Assembly (NCBI GenBank): GCA_012862575.1
Contig: BLSF01000076.1
Location: forward strand, 62,001 to 126,000
DNA from: Parietichytrium sp. I65-24A
Taxonomy: Eukaryota; Sar; Bigyra; Thraustochytrida; Thraustochytriidae
DNA: 64,000 nt
Direction: 5' to 3'
Position numbers and translations under genes: made by a program. Below are positions 49,323-61,678 of the stretch, piece by piece. The notes beneath the pieces are model-generated. The model was given only the letters and a program-made list of their open reading frames with translations, made no database searches and had not been told where the DNA came from. Within the stretch, counting starts at the first letter, position 1, and each line of letters opens with the position of its first letter.

Positions 49323-52300
49323 ATTGGGGCGTGTGTGTGTGTTAGTAGTTGTTGCTGTGAGAGTGAGAGACTGTGAGAGGGAGACGCCAGGAGGGAGAAG
49401 AGGGAAGAAGGCGTTGGCTCTCGTGGTTTCAAAGTTTGATAGTTTCCGAGCTCAAGTTGATTGTCCAATGTTCATTCATTCAGAATTCAGAACATTGACA
49501 GTGAAGATCAGTGCATGTAAATGTGTTATTATTATAGACAACGAAAGAAAAAGGTGCCTTGCGTTGCGTGCGTGCCAAGCTGTGAGATTTTCATTTCACT
49601 TTATTTCAATCTGTTTTGTTTTTCAGAGATTTGAGCACGTCTTGGGTTTTGGTTCATATGTTTCGCAGCAAAGTAGCTTGGCTTCTTGCGCAGGGTTGGT
49701 TTCCCAGGAGCGCGGACGGGACTTGCTGCGGTGCTGAAACTTCTCGTGGAATGTGCACCAGATGGCACCAGGCGGGGTGTCCCTGTGAGCTTTCACTAAA
49801 CCCTACACTGCACTGCCCCCCGCCCCCCTCCTTCCCGCTACGTTGAATCGGCAAGGGCCTCGCGACACATGAATCCGTCTAGTTTGCGATGCATGCAATG
49901 TAATCATACGACGGCCCAGTTTTTTTTTCTCACTGTCAGTATCTGTCAGTTCCAACTCGGATAAGTCGAATAAATTGCGATTGAAAGGAGGACGCATCGC
50001 CTTCGAGGCTAGAGCAGCGCTCGCGGGCACGGACGCAGAGGGTCGTGTTGATTCTCGAGCTGGGGTGTGTGTCAATAAGTTGACAGATGCAGATGTAATT
50101 GGAATGGAAATCGTCGAGATCGTGAGCTGAGTGACTGTTTGCAGAGCTTTCGACAACATCCCGGCGCACCACCGTTCACAACCGTGTCGATCAGCTTGCT
50201 CAGCTGCGATGGAGTGCGTAAAAACCGAAGTTGAAGAAGACACTGAAAGATTGGCCGGGGAAGCGCCAACAACTATCTCCAAACTGCCCAAACAGACGCG
50301 ACTTTTGTGAGCAGAATCAAGGCTGCAAGATCTACAACACCTAGAATTTTCCTTTGTCTTGTTAGCAATTCGGGCTTGTGCCATCGATGGCCATGCATGT
50401 TGTACAGGTATAGCAGCTAGTCCGACGAGATATGCTGTAGCCAACAGCCAACCTTGCTTCGCCAATATTCACTTGTTCCAAAATCCATCCATCGCGATTA
50501 CTTTTTCTTACTTGATTACGACCTTGCGATCTGGACAATGAATGCCTTGAAAGCTTGCGTTTTGTGCGTTATTGTTTCGGTTTCGATTTTCGTTTCGAGT
50601 CCAACAGAGCTGGTCGTTTTCTTTTTGTCAGTTTTCAGCAGTCGACACTTTTTCAATCCAGAAGTCAACGAAAATGTTCTTATAGTCCAAAGGTGTGCAC
50701 ACTTTCTTGTTCTTGTTCTTGACAAGAAAAAATGCGCGATTTGTTCGCATCGTTCCTCCCGAAGAGCTATTCTATGTTCTTCCAGAAAAGCGCGACCTTT
50801 TGTTCATATTTGTTCCAATTTGTTCCGAAGGAATTGACTGTGAATAATCAATTGAATGGTTCACAGAGAGGGAGAGATAACGTCGATGAGTGTCGATGAG
50901 CGCTTGGGCCTGACTCGCGACTCTCGAGTTGAAATAGCTTTTGAGTGTTTCTAAATCAGATAGATGATCTTGAAGAGCAGATGTGCAGATGTACAGGAAA
51001 GCTGTGTGCACGCTCACTGACTGCGAGTACATTTACTTGCCTGGTGTTCGAGCGGTCCCCAGCAAGTTGCCTCCATTCTCTCCGTCTCGTCGGCGTCTGG
51101 ATAAATGCAAAACGAGAAACAAAAAGCCACACCCAACGAAGCCAACCAACACAACCACCAGTTGCACAGTGCAGTAGTCGCTCACGTGAATGGGCGGTGT
51201 GCACTGATCTCGGCAAGTTTGCTTTCTCGCATGGGTTACTCGAGTACCGGTAAGTTATTCGCAGACTCTGAAAACGAAGTAACCGCGTGCGAAGTGTGGG
51301 CCGCGTTCTCCTCGTCGAGTTGTGAATTCACGGCACACCGCGCGGGCTGGATGAAATATGCGCAAAGTCTTTTCCCACAGCTGTCGAGCTAGTTCCATAG
51401 CCCGGTTTTGCTCCTTGGATCTACACCCACGACGTGAAGCAGACATGGACAGCCCGTCGCGAGACAAGTCCTGCCGCGGGAAATTCGTGGTCGCTCGCCC
51501 AGGCGATCTGCAGGCGATCTGCAACGCGAGAATTTGTCTGTTCGGGCTCCGTTGGCTCCGAGTGGCAAGCACACACGATGCAACATCTGCCGAAGCAAGC
51601 TGGCTCCACGAGTGATTGTGCTGGCAGTTGGACGCGAGTAAAGTAGTACGGTACGTACTTTGTTGGAAGTGGGAGAAGCTGGACTTGATGCAGAAGAAGT
51701 TACAAGCATCAAGTCGCCAGTAAGTATTGGTGCAAGAGTTCTCTTGAATCCTCGCAGCGTGTGATGAGATGCATTGTCATGGAATTGGCATCGGCATCGT
51801 GGCGTTCGCGTTGCGCTGCGTTCTGATCTGATAAGTTAGTGTTCACTGAATGAAGAATGAATGAAAGTTGAGCACGATGGTGAAAGTGGAGATGACAAAC
51901 AAACACCTTTTGGTGTTGTGCTATGCAGTCCTATTACTTTCCGGTAACAATGGTGACCGCACACATCTCTTGAGTTTACACGAGAAAGGGAAAACGAACC
52001 AATACCAGAGTTCAGAATGGACAGAATCATCAAATGAATCGAATCAATCCTTCTGATTACCGTCCCAGCGAGGCCATCTTTCAACTTTCCTCATCGCCAG
52101 CTAATTAGGCCATAAGTACCGATTCAGTGTAACACGAGTACGCAGTTCGCAATCACAGTGGAGTTGACTTTGACTTGTTTGACTGCAATGCGCGAAGGCA
52201 CTTTACACGCCTCTTCAAGCGTATCACACGTCTACGAGAATCTACGAAAACAGAAGCACTGCACTGCACTGCAGAGAAGTAGTCTCACAAGTTACACACG

Positions 52301-52551
52301 AGAAAGTCGAGAGTGCGCCCAGAGCATAGCAGTTACAACAGTCAGTAGACTTTGGCATAAGTACAGCATTTCTGCGGTGGAGAAAACCTAAGGTTCGTGA
52401 TAGTACCAGCCCGATGCCGCAAACTAGCACCAACTCTTGAGCTTTTACTAAAGTCACACTCAGGTCGATTATCATGAGGCAGTATTTCTCGATTCACTAG
52501 GCTCGATGTATGCACCCCAATAGCAGCACAATAGACAGATGATGAGAGATC

Positions 52552-52677
52552 AGAGATAAGAGATAAGAGATAAGACATGGCCAACTGTCTGACACATTCT
52601 GAGACAGTCTGTCTGACAACAATCCATCGACCGACAGAGATTGAAAGAGAAGGAAAAGGAAAAGGAAAAGGAAAAAA
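52552..52677. repeat. Two short tandem repeats upstream of the pyrophosphatase gene
   Basis: GAGATAA x3-4 at 52552-52575 and GGAAAA x4 at about 52651-52677, the latter ending 27 bp before the start codon. Confidence 0.9.
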
Positions 52678-52704
52678 GGAGCAACAGAAGATTCGGGCCA
52701 GGCG

Positions 52705-53817
52705 ATGAGTGATCGTGGTAGCGGAGCTAAGCGCGTGCGCACCGAGGGGGACGAGCCAGCAGCTCAGGACAAGGAAATGACGGACGCGAAGAAGGACAAG
52801 GACGACTGGCTCCACCGCACGGTGGCTCGCAAGGTCAGTATCGACGCTCTGCCGGCCAAGCTGCGCAACGCAGGGACCTTTGACCCGTACAGCTTCCCGC
52901 TCGGAGACAAGTCGCCGAAGGAGGTGCCGGTGTTTATTGAGGTTAGCGCTGGATCACGCAACAAGTGAGTTGGGTCGATGGGCTGGCTGGTGGGCTTGGC
53001 CAGCGAGCGAGAGAGGGTGGCGGACTGGAGGACCAGAGTGCGCAGAGAGTGAGGGGGAGAGAGAGAGAAAGAGAAAGAGAATGTGGTGGTTGACCGGAGG
53101 AGCAGATGGCTGATCGGGAGATGAACTAACTTTTGCGGGAATCATGATCGTTCGCAGGTATGAGTGGGACCAAAAGTTTGGATGCCTCATGTTGGATCGC
53201 GTTTTGCACTCTGCCGTGCACGTAAGTTTACATTTTTTTTTATCATGTGCGAGTTTGGTCGTTGTTTCAGACCTGGGTGGCTCACGCTCTCTTCTTCTAT
53301 TTATTCATTTGATTGAAACCCAATTTTGGAACTTTGCAGTACCCCCATGACTACGGATTCATTCCATCGACCTTGTGTGGAGACGGAGATCCTTTGGATA
53401 TTCTTGTGATGGGAACTCAGCCTCTCGTGCCAGGGTGCATCGTGAAGGCTCGCCCAATTGCATACATGGTACGTTTGGTGTCTAGCTGCGAAAAGTGTCC
53501 CGAAAGATCCAATTTTCTCTAACAATGTCAACGTCGTCCTTCGCAAACAGGTTATGGAGGACGAGAAGGGTATGGACGAGAAGGTGCTCGGCGTGCTCTC
53601 CAACGACGCAAACTTTGCACACATCAAGAGCTTTGAGGACCTTGCTGAGCACAAACTTGCAGAGATTGCAAATTTTTTCGAAACATACAAGAAGCTCGAG
53701 AAGGACAAGTGGGCCAAGGTTGGCGGCTGGCGCGGAACCGATGAGACTTTCCAGCTCATCGCTTCCACCCACAACGAGTTCCAGGAGCAGGAGAAGCTCC
53801 TGGAGGAGACTATGTAA
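52705..53817 (+). CDS. Soluble inorganic pyrophosphatase, family I
   Basis: Four exons (52705-52964, 53158-53221, 53340-53468, 53551-53817) give 239 residues. Introns are 193, 118 and 82 bp with GTGAGT, GTAAGT and GTACGT donors. The enzyme splits pyrophosphate to two phosphates and so drives biosynthesis. The metal-binding signature is complete: KYEWD (87-91), the DR pair in [35 protein letters not shown] with D123, D125 and D128, and MEDEKGMDEKV with D155 and D160. The overall form (compact core, EKGMDEK block) is closer to bacterial and plant-type enzymes than to the longer fungal/animal type. The 40 N-terminal residues are charged and do not look like a plastid or mitochondrial presequence, so a cytosolic place is likely. 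Confidence 0.95.
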
Positions 53818-54551
53818 AGGATAAAGGAATCGTTCTTGTCCTTGAATTTAAAAATCATCAGTCAGTCAAACAAAGCATTGCATCGAAAACCAACTTTTAG
53901 AGCCTCTTATTTCTTCCAATCGTTGGTAACCCTGCCCGTCGCTTTGTGACCATTTATATACACCATACCTCTTGCATCTCCGCAATGCAGCTATTGTTGA
54001 GATCATGTTCGTTCAATCAACGACTGTTTGTCCTTGAACGTTAAAAAACCTTTGAATGAACAGTCAGTCAAAGGCAGCACCGCACCGGGAATCCAAATAT
54101 TACACAACCTCATTTCCCCCCCTTATCTTTCGCAACCCTCTCATCTCCGCTTTGAGAATTTTAGGTTGGGTTCAAACATGTTGGAATAATCCCGACGAGA
54201 GAGAGAGAGAGAGGAAGAGACTCGAAGAACAGATATGAGAATTGGGTCGTAAGATTTCAATATTGTGGTTGTTTAGAAACAGTATAGGACAAAATATTCA
54301 CAGAGCCTCCTCAGGTTCAAATGAATTTTGGTGGCGAGACGTGATAAAACGGTCCACCGTATTGAACTGACAAATGGTGAAAGGGGTCAAGAAAATATAC
54401 CAAGGCCACCGAGCGCACAAAAGTTTCCTTTGAAACAAATTGCCATCGGGGCTGTGACACACACATACACAAGGCGTGTCTTTTCAATTTTTACAAGCGC
54501 CGAGCTTCCCGTGCCGTTGGCGCAAATAAAACAGAAAGGCGAAGAAGCTCT
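53818..54551. other. Intergenic region between convergent genes
   Basis: 734 bp. Two related segments (about 53838-53870 and 54029-54072) share GTCCTTGAA, TTAAAAA and CAGTCAGTCAAA in the same order, suggesting a partial duplication of the pyrophosphatase 3' end. A GA run lies at 54199-54212. No gene seen. Confidence 0.55.
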
Positions 54552-55475
54552 TTACTCATCCTCGCTCTCCTGGATCTTCTTCCTCTCCTTCTCGTCAGGG
54601 AAGTTGAGGTCGAGATCTTCGCCCGAGCCGTACACTTCCAAGAGCTTAAGGTCTACTGCGAGAGCAGCCTTCTTCTCGGAGGTGTGGTTGCCCAAGCTTC
54701 TGATACGGCCAGAAATCCAAACGCGAGCCATCCAGCGACGGTCGCGCTTGTGCCAGGAGACACCTCTGTACTTCGAAGTCGAGTTGCCAACCTTCTTGAT
54801 TTTGCGCCTCTTTGGGAGGGAGCCTGGGACGATCATGTCGAGCTCCTGAGCGCTTGTCAAGCGCTTCTTGGAGGCTTTCTCGGATGGCGAAAGGCATGCT
54901 ATCTGAGGCATGTTGGCATGCAGGAGGTTGAGGCCCAGCTGGTTGAACATCATCGGGTTGCCAGTGTTTGGGGTGGACAGAGGCTGGAAGGCCATCATCT
55001 GGTTTGGCACAACGGCAGCCGAGTTTCCATTGTTCATCATGTGGAGGCCTCCTGGGAACTGGATCTGAATGCAAGCTTGCTGCTGCTGGGGCTGTTGCTG
55101 CTGTTGAAGCTTTTGCAACTGCTGAAGCTGCTGCTGCTGTTGAAATTGCTGCTGTTGCTGCTGGAGTTGTTGCTGCTGCTGCTGTTGCTGCTGGCTCAGA
55201 GCAGAAATCAATGCATTCACCTGTTGCTGTGAGAGGTTGTTCATGTTGCTCTGTTGTGGCTGGCTGTTATTGCTCGAAATGCGGAACAGGGGCAGCTGCT
55301 GCTGCTGCTGCTTGCAGCCCATCAGGCCCGAGTTCATCATCGGCATAGAGTACATCATCTGTCCCTGGCTCATTGCTGCGCTCGGGTCCATGAACATCTT
55401 GAACGAGTCTGTTCCGCCGAGCATGTGTGGCATTTGCTCGAGCGGGGTGGGTGGCACCAGCTGAAATGACGGCAT
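54552..55475 (-). CDS. AP2/ERF-domain transcription factor with polyglutamine region
   Basis: One exon, 307 residues from the ATG at 55475. The first 60 residues are Met/Pro-rich. Residues about 95-145 are almost all glutamine with interrupting Leu, Phe and Lys, a typical activation or condensation segment. A basic stretch (LPKRRKIKK) precedes the single AP2 domain (235-294): KYRGVSWHKRDRRWMARVWI, SLGNHTSEKKAALAVDLKLLEVYG, then LDLNFPD. YRGV, the WxAR strand and the AA-A-D helix match the DNA-binding fold of plant and protist AP2 domains. The C-terminus is acidic. It probably acts in the nucleus; the target sites are unknown. Single-AP2 proteins are common in algae, apicomplexans and other protists. 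Confidence 0.88.
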   Translation of the reverse strand: MPSFQLVPPTPLEQMPHMLGGTDSFKMFMDPSAAMSQGQMMYSMPMMNSGLMGCKQQQQQLPLFRISSNNSQPQQSNMNNLSQQQVNALISALSQQQQQQQQQLQQQQQQFQQQQQLQQLQKLQQQQQPQQQQACIQIQFPGGLHMMNNGNSAAVVPNQMMAFQPLSTPNTGNPMMFNQLGLNLLHANMPQIACLSPSEKASKKRLTSAQELDMIVPGSLPKRRKIKKVGNSTSKYRGVSWHKRDRRWMARVWISGRIRSLGNHTSEKKAALAVDLKLLEVYGSGEDLDLNFPDEKERKKIQESEDE

Positions 55476-55736
55476 TCTGCGCGACGTGTGTATATGAATG
55501 AATATATGTATATACCGGTGTGAAAAGAACGAACACGCGTTGCAGACTTGCTTGACAACAAAGGAAGAAATCTTCAGACGATGTGCGCGACGGTCAAAGT
55601 TTGGTGTTTGCAACGCGGTGCTTCCTCGACTTTGATCTCCGTCTCACATCTTACATGGTCTTCTATGACTCCACTACGCATCCTCTCTCGTTGACGGATT
55701 TCTCAAGGTAACGACTAACCCTGGCTTAGCGCCTCT

Positions 55737-55815
55737 CATCCTTCCTTCCTTCCTTTTCTTTTCCTTCCTTTCTTCTTTCTTCTTTCTTCTTTCCACCATT
55801 CTTACTTCTTCTTTC
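55737..55815. repeat. CTTC/CTTTCTT polypyrimidine tract
   Basis: About 80 bp of almost pure pyrimidine with CCTT and TTCTTTC units. Confidence 0.85.
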
Positions 55816-58800
55816 TTCCGTCCCCTTCCTCCTTCCGAGGGGTTGCTCGGATCCTAGTTTCTTTCTCCCTCCCACTCCTTGTCGAGATTGTTTCGAGTAA
55901 TAGCAGTACCAAAGCGCCTCCACAACTCTCACAGTGTTCTGGGTTGTCAGGAGAAGACCAAAAAAGCAGAAATTCAGAAGGACGAGGCTCTGAGACGCGC
56001 TTTGAGAGGGCCCACCGTTGTTTCAAAATCCGTTAGGTTGTCAGGATGAGTGGGGAAAGACCTTCCAGCTCGCTGTGAGTACAAAGGCTGTCGTTTCTCT
56101 GCTTCGAGGGGGGTCCTCCTATTGAGCTATCCTACTTGAGACTAGCACATCGCTGCTCCATTGCGGAGTTGCAATAGGGTTACAGAGGAGAGAAGCTACA
56201 GCTGAGTCTCCTTCACGCATTTCCTTCGCATTTTCTCCAGAACAGAATTCACAGTCAGAAAATCTGATTTACTGTCAGGAGCAGAGCGACGTCGAAAGAA
56301 AATCGGTCTGGAAGGAAGGAAGGGGAGGTTCAAGACTGAGGAGGGATGTGGGAGTTTGCGCGCTCTCTCACCTCTTGAAGGACAGTGTCAATCGAAGTGA
56401 CTTTCCCTGTCCTGTGTTCTCGAAAGTGGCCTGCACTTGAACGCTATGATTCATGTGTTATTCAACCATCTCAAACATTTATTTTTTGACCTGCTTTTCA
56501 TCAGAGCTCACATCCCATTCATTGAGCAAAATTGAATCGAGCAATCAGAACTAATTCTTCAGAATTCAGAATTCGAGTTCACTGTCAGGTCAGTCAGGTC
56601 CATCTCAGCCCCTACGCCTTTCTAGTCCGCGACATAGTGAATGGTGTGAATACTCGATCCTAGGAGCTCTTCCTCAGCAACGCCGCAGAGGGAGAAGAAA
56701 GGTGAAGGTGGAGCCGCGCCTTCAAGTAGGACGTACATGGAGCCCACTAGGTTCGCTGCCATCTCCTCCAAGATGGACATGTGTACAACTTTTCAGTTGG
56801 GCCTAGGAGGGACTGTAGTTCCCATAATGTTACAATTGGGAAGAACTAAATTGAGCTAAGATGGGTCGATCAAACAAACGCTCTCTCGTCAAACATCGTC
56901 AAATTCTAAACACAAAACTGCAGTACATCAGAAGAACAATACAATCCACAACACAATGTGTAAGCCTTACTGAAGATGGACCCTGTCTTGTGGACGACTG
57001 CGCCCCCCTCTCAACCTCCCTCACGCTCCGCACGCACTGCGCCTCCCTTCCTCCTCCCGCGAAGCACTGAGGTTGTACCTGTATTGCTATCCAAAGGAGA
57101 GACGGCCTGGCGGGGTTCTTCCTTCTCCCGTCACCAGGGTAGGTGCTTCTAGCCATACGTGGAAGGGCACCTTCCTTTCCTCCCTCGCCGCGTTTCTCTT
57201 TTCCACGCCTTAGCACCGCTTGGGTACTACTACTCGGAGAGTTGTGGTGTCTCACTTTGCGACACGACACCGTCCGATTAGACCTTGCTTAATGTCGACT
57301 AGAACTGCTCGGGACCGGCATACCTTTCCTTCCTTTTTCCCACATGTCAACTCTCTCCAGGTGAGAGCCCAAATTCTCACCGACGTTTACCACAACTAGT
57401 ATAAATAGGCTATCTTCATGGTTGATTTAGGAGAATTGGTAGCGAAATTTTCCAGGTCTTCCAGGCACCAGAGGCTAAATTCATGATTCCGACTGTCTAT
57501 GTTGCACAGTGCTCTGTTCCGGGAAAGGAAAATGCAGTGATACAACCCGGAAAGCTGGAGCACTGTAGCTTTTTTGTTCAAGCTCGTGCTGTGGAGAAAA
57601 GAAGGAAGGCCAGAACAACGGAAGACTGAGTGAATCATGTAGTTCACAGTCAACTGACACGCGAGTTTGTTGTTTTCCTCAACTAACATAGCTACCAGTT
57701 CTGGTACCACTCCGTGCAACGCATACTTTCCCCTCTGTGCCTCGTTCGGGTCTGCCTGATAGTACTTCTTTCTCCCGCTCCTAGAGGTCCTCTTCTCTGA
57801 CACAGCGTTTCAAACCTTCGTAACTCATAGATACTGATAAGCTTAGTACCTAAGATGTACCTGCCCAGAGGCGACAAGAGCGCCAGCAAAATATTAGACC
57901 TCTCCCCACAGAAAACGCTGGCTGTGTGTTTTCGTCAACTGCGGAGGGGCCCCTTCAAATGGCCCCTCACGCAAGATTCCCGATAGATGCACCATAACGG
58001 TTTATCGTAACGGCACACTTCGGTCGGAGGCTTTTCTCTTCGCGACACTCCATTCTACGGGTTCCGCTACCTAAGCTATTAGAGTTCTTCGGAGCACCTC
58101 GATGCACCCCGATCCAGAACACCTCCCGAGAGTGGAGCGCGAGGGTTAGATTCTAAGCGCAGACGATTCGCTGCTAAGTGAGTACATTTCTTGTTATCTC
58201 TCATCCGTTCCATTTTTTCCAACATTTTCCAACCGCCCGCCCCACAGAACATGCCTTCAAAAGCATCGCGACATCTCAACATCTCAACATGTCGGGAAAG
58301 GACAAGTGGAGCTCTTTTTGTATCGTCTTTTTCATTATTTTGATTGAGAACTCATACTCATCTATATCTCAAAGCTGCTATGCTGAGTGATACTCGATCA
58401 GCGGCTTCGTTTCCTTGAGGATGGAGCCCCTTCAACAACAACTGCGCCCCCTTCTTTCCTCCTTCAAGGTTTACTCGCGCGAGGATCGAGAATATAGAGA
58501 ACCGCGTAGGAGGGAGTTGGCTTTCCGAGGTTAGATTCAACTCGATTGTTTTGTTTTCTCCTTTGTCGATTTGTGAATTCGCGGATGGCGTGGGAGCCAC
58601 TGAGGACGAGTGTCGGCGAATCGCAAACTCAAATTTGGCTCTTACGAGAAGGAAATTCTCGCAATGTTACGCGAATCTCTCTGTCCATCCAAAGCAAGCA
58701 AAAAGGGAAAACGGGAGTACAATTTGAAAGACATTTGAGTGTTGACGAAAGCATAAGAGTCAAATACCGAAATCACCTGAGATTTGACTTGGCTTGTGAG

Positions 58801-61653
58801 CCATAAAGCTACTTTCTTGAGGGGCTTCCAAGAGACGTGAGGATGTAGGGGTCTTAAGCCTCCGATTAGCCTCCGAAGGACTAACACAGGACTAACATAG
58901 TGTTAGACTTTCTGGAGGGCATGCCGTGTCGCAACGCTGGACTTCGGATATCGCAAAACCTCCCTTCTGGTCTTCTAATAGTACTAACCAATTCCCTAAA
59001 CTCCCTTTCGAGACTCCATGTTATCAGACCCAGATATTGCTTTCCAAAGCTTTTCCCCTACAGAAGCGGACAGGGGTAGCTATCTTAATGACAAGCAAAA
59101 TTTAAAGCCAAGGCGCTCCAAAAAATGTTTTTCGCGGAAGCGTCCGGTATCCTTCGCACGCGGAGAAGCCCTCACGCTGCCTGTTCAACACTTGGAACTT
59201 GCGGCGCTGATGCACACTCCGTGGTGGCGACGTCTGCGTTTCAAAGAGTCGAAGGACGTACGCTGGCGAGGCAACTGTATTTTCGAAGCAAGTGTGGTTG
59301 TCGCAATTGCCGTGGGGCGCACGAGGGTCGACAGAGCACTTTGGCGACAGAAATGGGCAGTCAGTATTTTTTCTCAATTTTGAACAGGGAAAAGTGAAGG
59401 CGTTGAGAGAGAGACCCTCTCTGTGCGCCCTTCAAGATTTAGGATTATCAAATACGGGCCGCAGGAGAAGCAAAATGTGCAGGGCTAGCTCTGTCAACTC
59501 CAGTCGCGACTTTCGGGAGTGTCGAAGACGATGGAGATATTTTCCGGCCTTATTTCAAACGCAGTCCACCATCTCCCAATACGGACGGCCTAGCGATGCT
59601 CGCAACGGTTCGTAGCTAGCTCTTCAATGAGCTTCAGCTATTACTTAGCAGATTTGCTATTAATAACTACTTCTTCCAGATGTCGTGGCCCTAGTTGATT
59701 CACTCTTCTCCCGGCCTGGAGAGCCCTCTCTTGTGGTCCTTGTGGGGTCCTTCTTCTTGAAGCCTTATTCGTTGCATGGTAGACACAAAGGTATTGCACA
59801 TCTTTTCGGAGACCTTTTTTAATTGGAGGCTTTTCGGTACTAGTACCGGGGCTTGTGCGAGGATTTGCCGGCATTACAAGAGGACAGTAGCACGAAGTTT
59901 TAATATTTTTCGCCTAAAAGAGGAAATACTCCTCGGAAGTACAAGGCCACCACACCTTCACCTCAGTCAATTTCAGTACTGCGAGCAGCTGCGCTCTCAC
60001 CATTTCGGATAGGCACACCTAGACTACTCTTGTGATCCCACCTTCTAACGATTTTTTCCGTTCCAGATGGTTCGACCCTATAGACTAGACCATGAACTTG
60101 TAATGGGTGCACGCAGAGTGCACGTATTAGCCCTCCTTATCCAATAATACCACCTTCATTCTTCGTGCGATCTGTGAACGCCCTTCGGCAAGCGCGTGAA
60201 GGGTGGGCCGAGACTACGCGTTGTGATAGTCTTCATCCTTCCGTTTCATGCGTTGCAAATTTGGCTCTGCTTCCCAAATTCACTCGTAAGAAATAAAAAT
60301 AAAATTGGGTATTGCGAAATTTCGCCCTCCTTCTCTCTTTCTTTCTCTCTTTCTTTCTTTCCTTTTTTCTGTTCAAATTAACAATGGACAAGTGGGCGAG
60401 ATACTTGCTTTTAATTTTTATATTTCTTTTACCACCTCCTCCAGAATCTGTTGGAACTCAAAAGTCAAAAGTCGATGCTGGATGCTGGAGGCCCCAAGGG
60501 AAAGAAGGCCCTTGCTCGCTCAGAGGGAACCGCCGAAAGGAGGCGTTCATGCATGTCTCGAAGCCATTCCTGTTCTCTCTGCGAACTCTTTTCTTCTGTG
60601 TCCCGTAGCAGTCCAACGGGAATTTGAAACGGGTTACTGAGCCATCCAATAAACTCTCAATATCTTCCAAGTGACTGATGTGACTGATCCTCATTTGGTT
60701 CAAAGTTTCTTGTGGAATCCGGTACAGTGACAATGTTCAAAAAATTTGGAAATATTTTTGAGCCGTTTGGTTGCACGGTGTGTCGTTTTGTAGGAAATAC
60801 GACAGTGGTCTTTGCGACATTTTACACGCAAGTTGTGGAGGACTTTTGCGGTATCCTTTCCTGGCCGGAAACTGGATTGTGCAACACGCACCAAACTATC
60901 AGTACTGTCTGTGAGTAAATTAGTGCTGCAGGCTGTGACTGTGACCTGAGACCTGTGAGCTGCCAAATCCTTGAACCGTCCGGGACTGTGTTCTCGGGTG
61001 GTCATTCAGGCCCAACGCATTCTTTTTCGCGACTGGGATAAATCATCAAATCAAAATGCAACTTGTTGTGATGGCGTTTGCGTCGAATTAATTATTCGCG
61101 AACGTTAAGCGACGCATTGTTCAAGTTTGCGATTTCATTGATTTTCATTGTTTCACAATGTTTCACATCGAGGAAACTCATCGGCCTTCTTTATCGTTAC
61201 TAATACCAAGGTAATTTTCTGAGCACTTGTTCTGAAAATGAACGATTGAACCCCGCACGCTCTCGAATACGAGTCTTACAACGCCGCCTAGTCCTGCATT
61301 CAACCTGCGGGAGACTCAAACACGATACTAAGCGTTTCTTTGGACTGGAGTGCCAGTACTGGCAACTGTAACGCAGCACAGTCCTTCTCAAGCCTTACCT
61401 GGCAAGGTAGAACCAAATTTGATGAGAAGATTGCAATAAGTAGATTCTTCGAAACATTCGAAACGGTGCTTCCTCCTCATTCGCGAAAAGTAATCGAAAG
61501 CTAGAGCCAGTGGTCTAGGCGAGACTGTGAGGCAGGGCAGAGGAGGGCAGGGGAGAATTTGGGAGATCTTGCGAGAGGGGCACGCCTTGAATCTCCCACT
61601 CAACCAATCAACCAACCAATCTCTTGATTGACAATGAGTCAATCTTGAAATCA

Positions 61654-61678
61654 GTCAAATCAAATCAAATCAAATCAA
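61654..61678. repeat. 5-bp tandem repeat (AATCA)
   Basis: Five copies of AATCA in a gene-free area. Confidence 0.9.

Larger units (their letters stand above)
48197..52704. other. 4.5-kb intergenic region without supported genes
   Basis: Open frames here are short, lack ATG starts or have no recognisable protein. One such is the minus-strand frame at 49803-50465. Contents: a GA run (49301-49322), a GAATTCAGAA motif (about 49480), and GAGATAA and GGAAAA repeats before the pyrophosphatase start. It holds promoters of two divergent genes; the rest is unexplained. Confidence 0.5.

Noticed and set aside
49803-50465. 220-codon frame on the minus strand
   Set aside because: No ATG for the hydrophobic start, no family likeness, and it lies in an area with no other coding signs.
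54684-55232. Leu/Ala-rich frame opposite the AP2 gene
   Set aside because: It is the reverse reading of CAG repeats, giving poly-Leu and poly-Ala.
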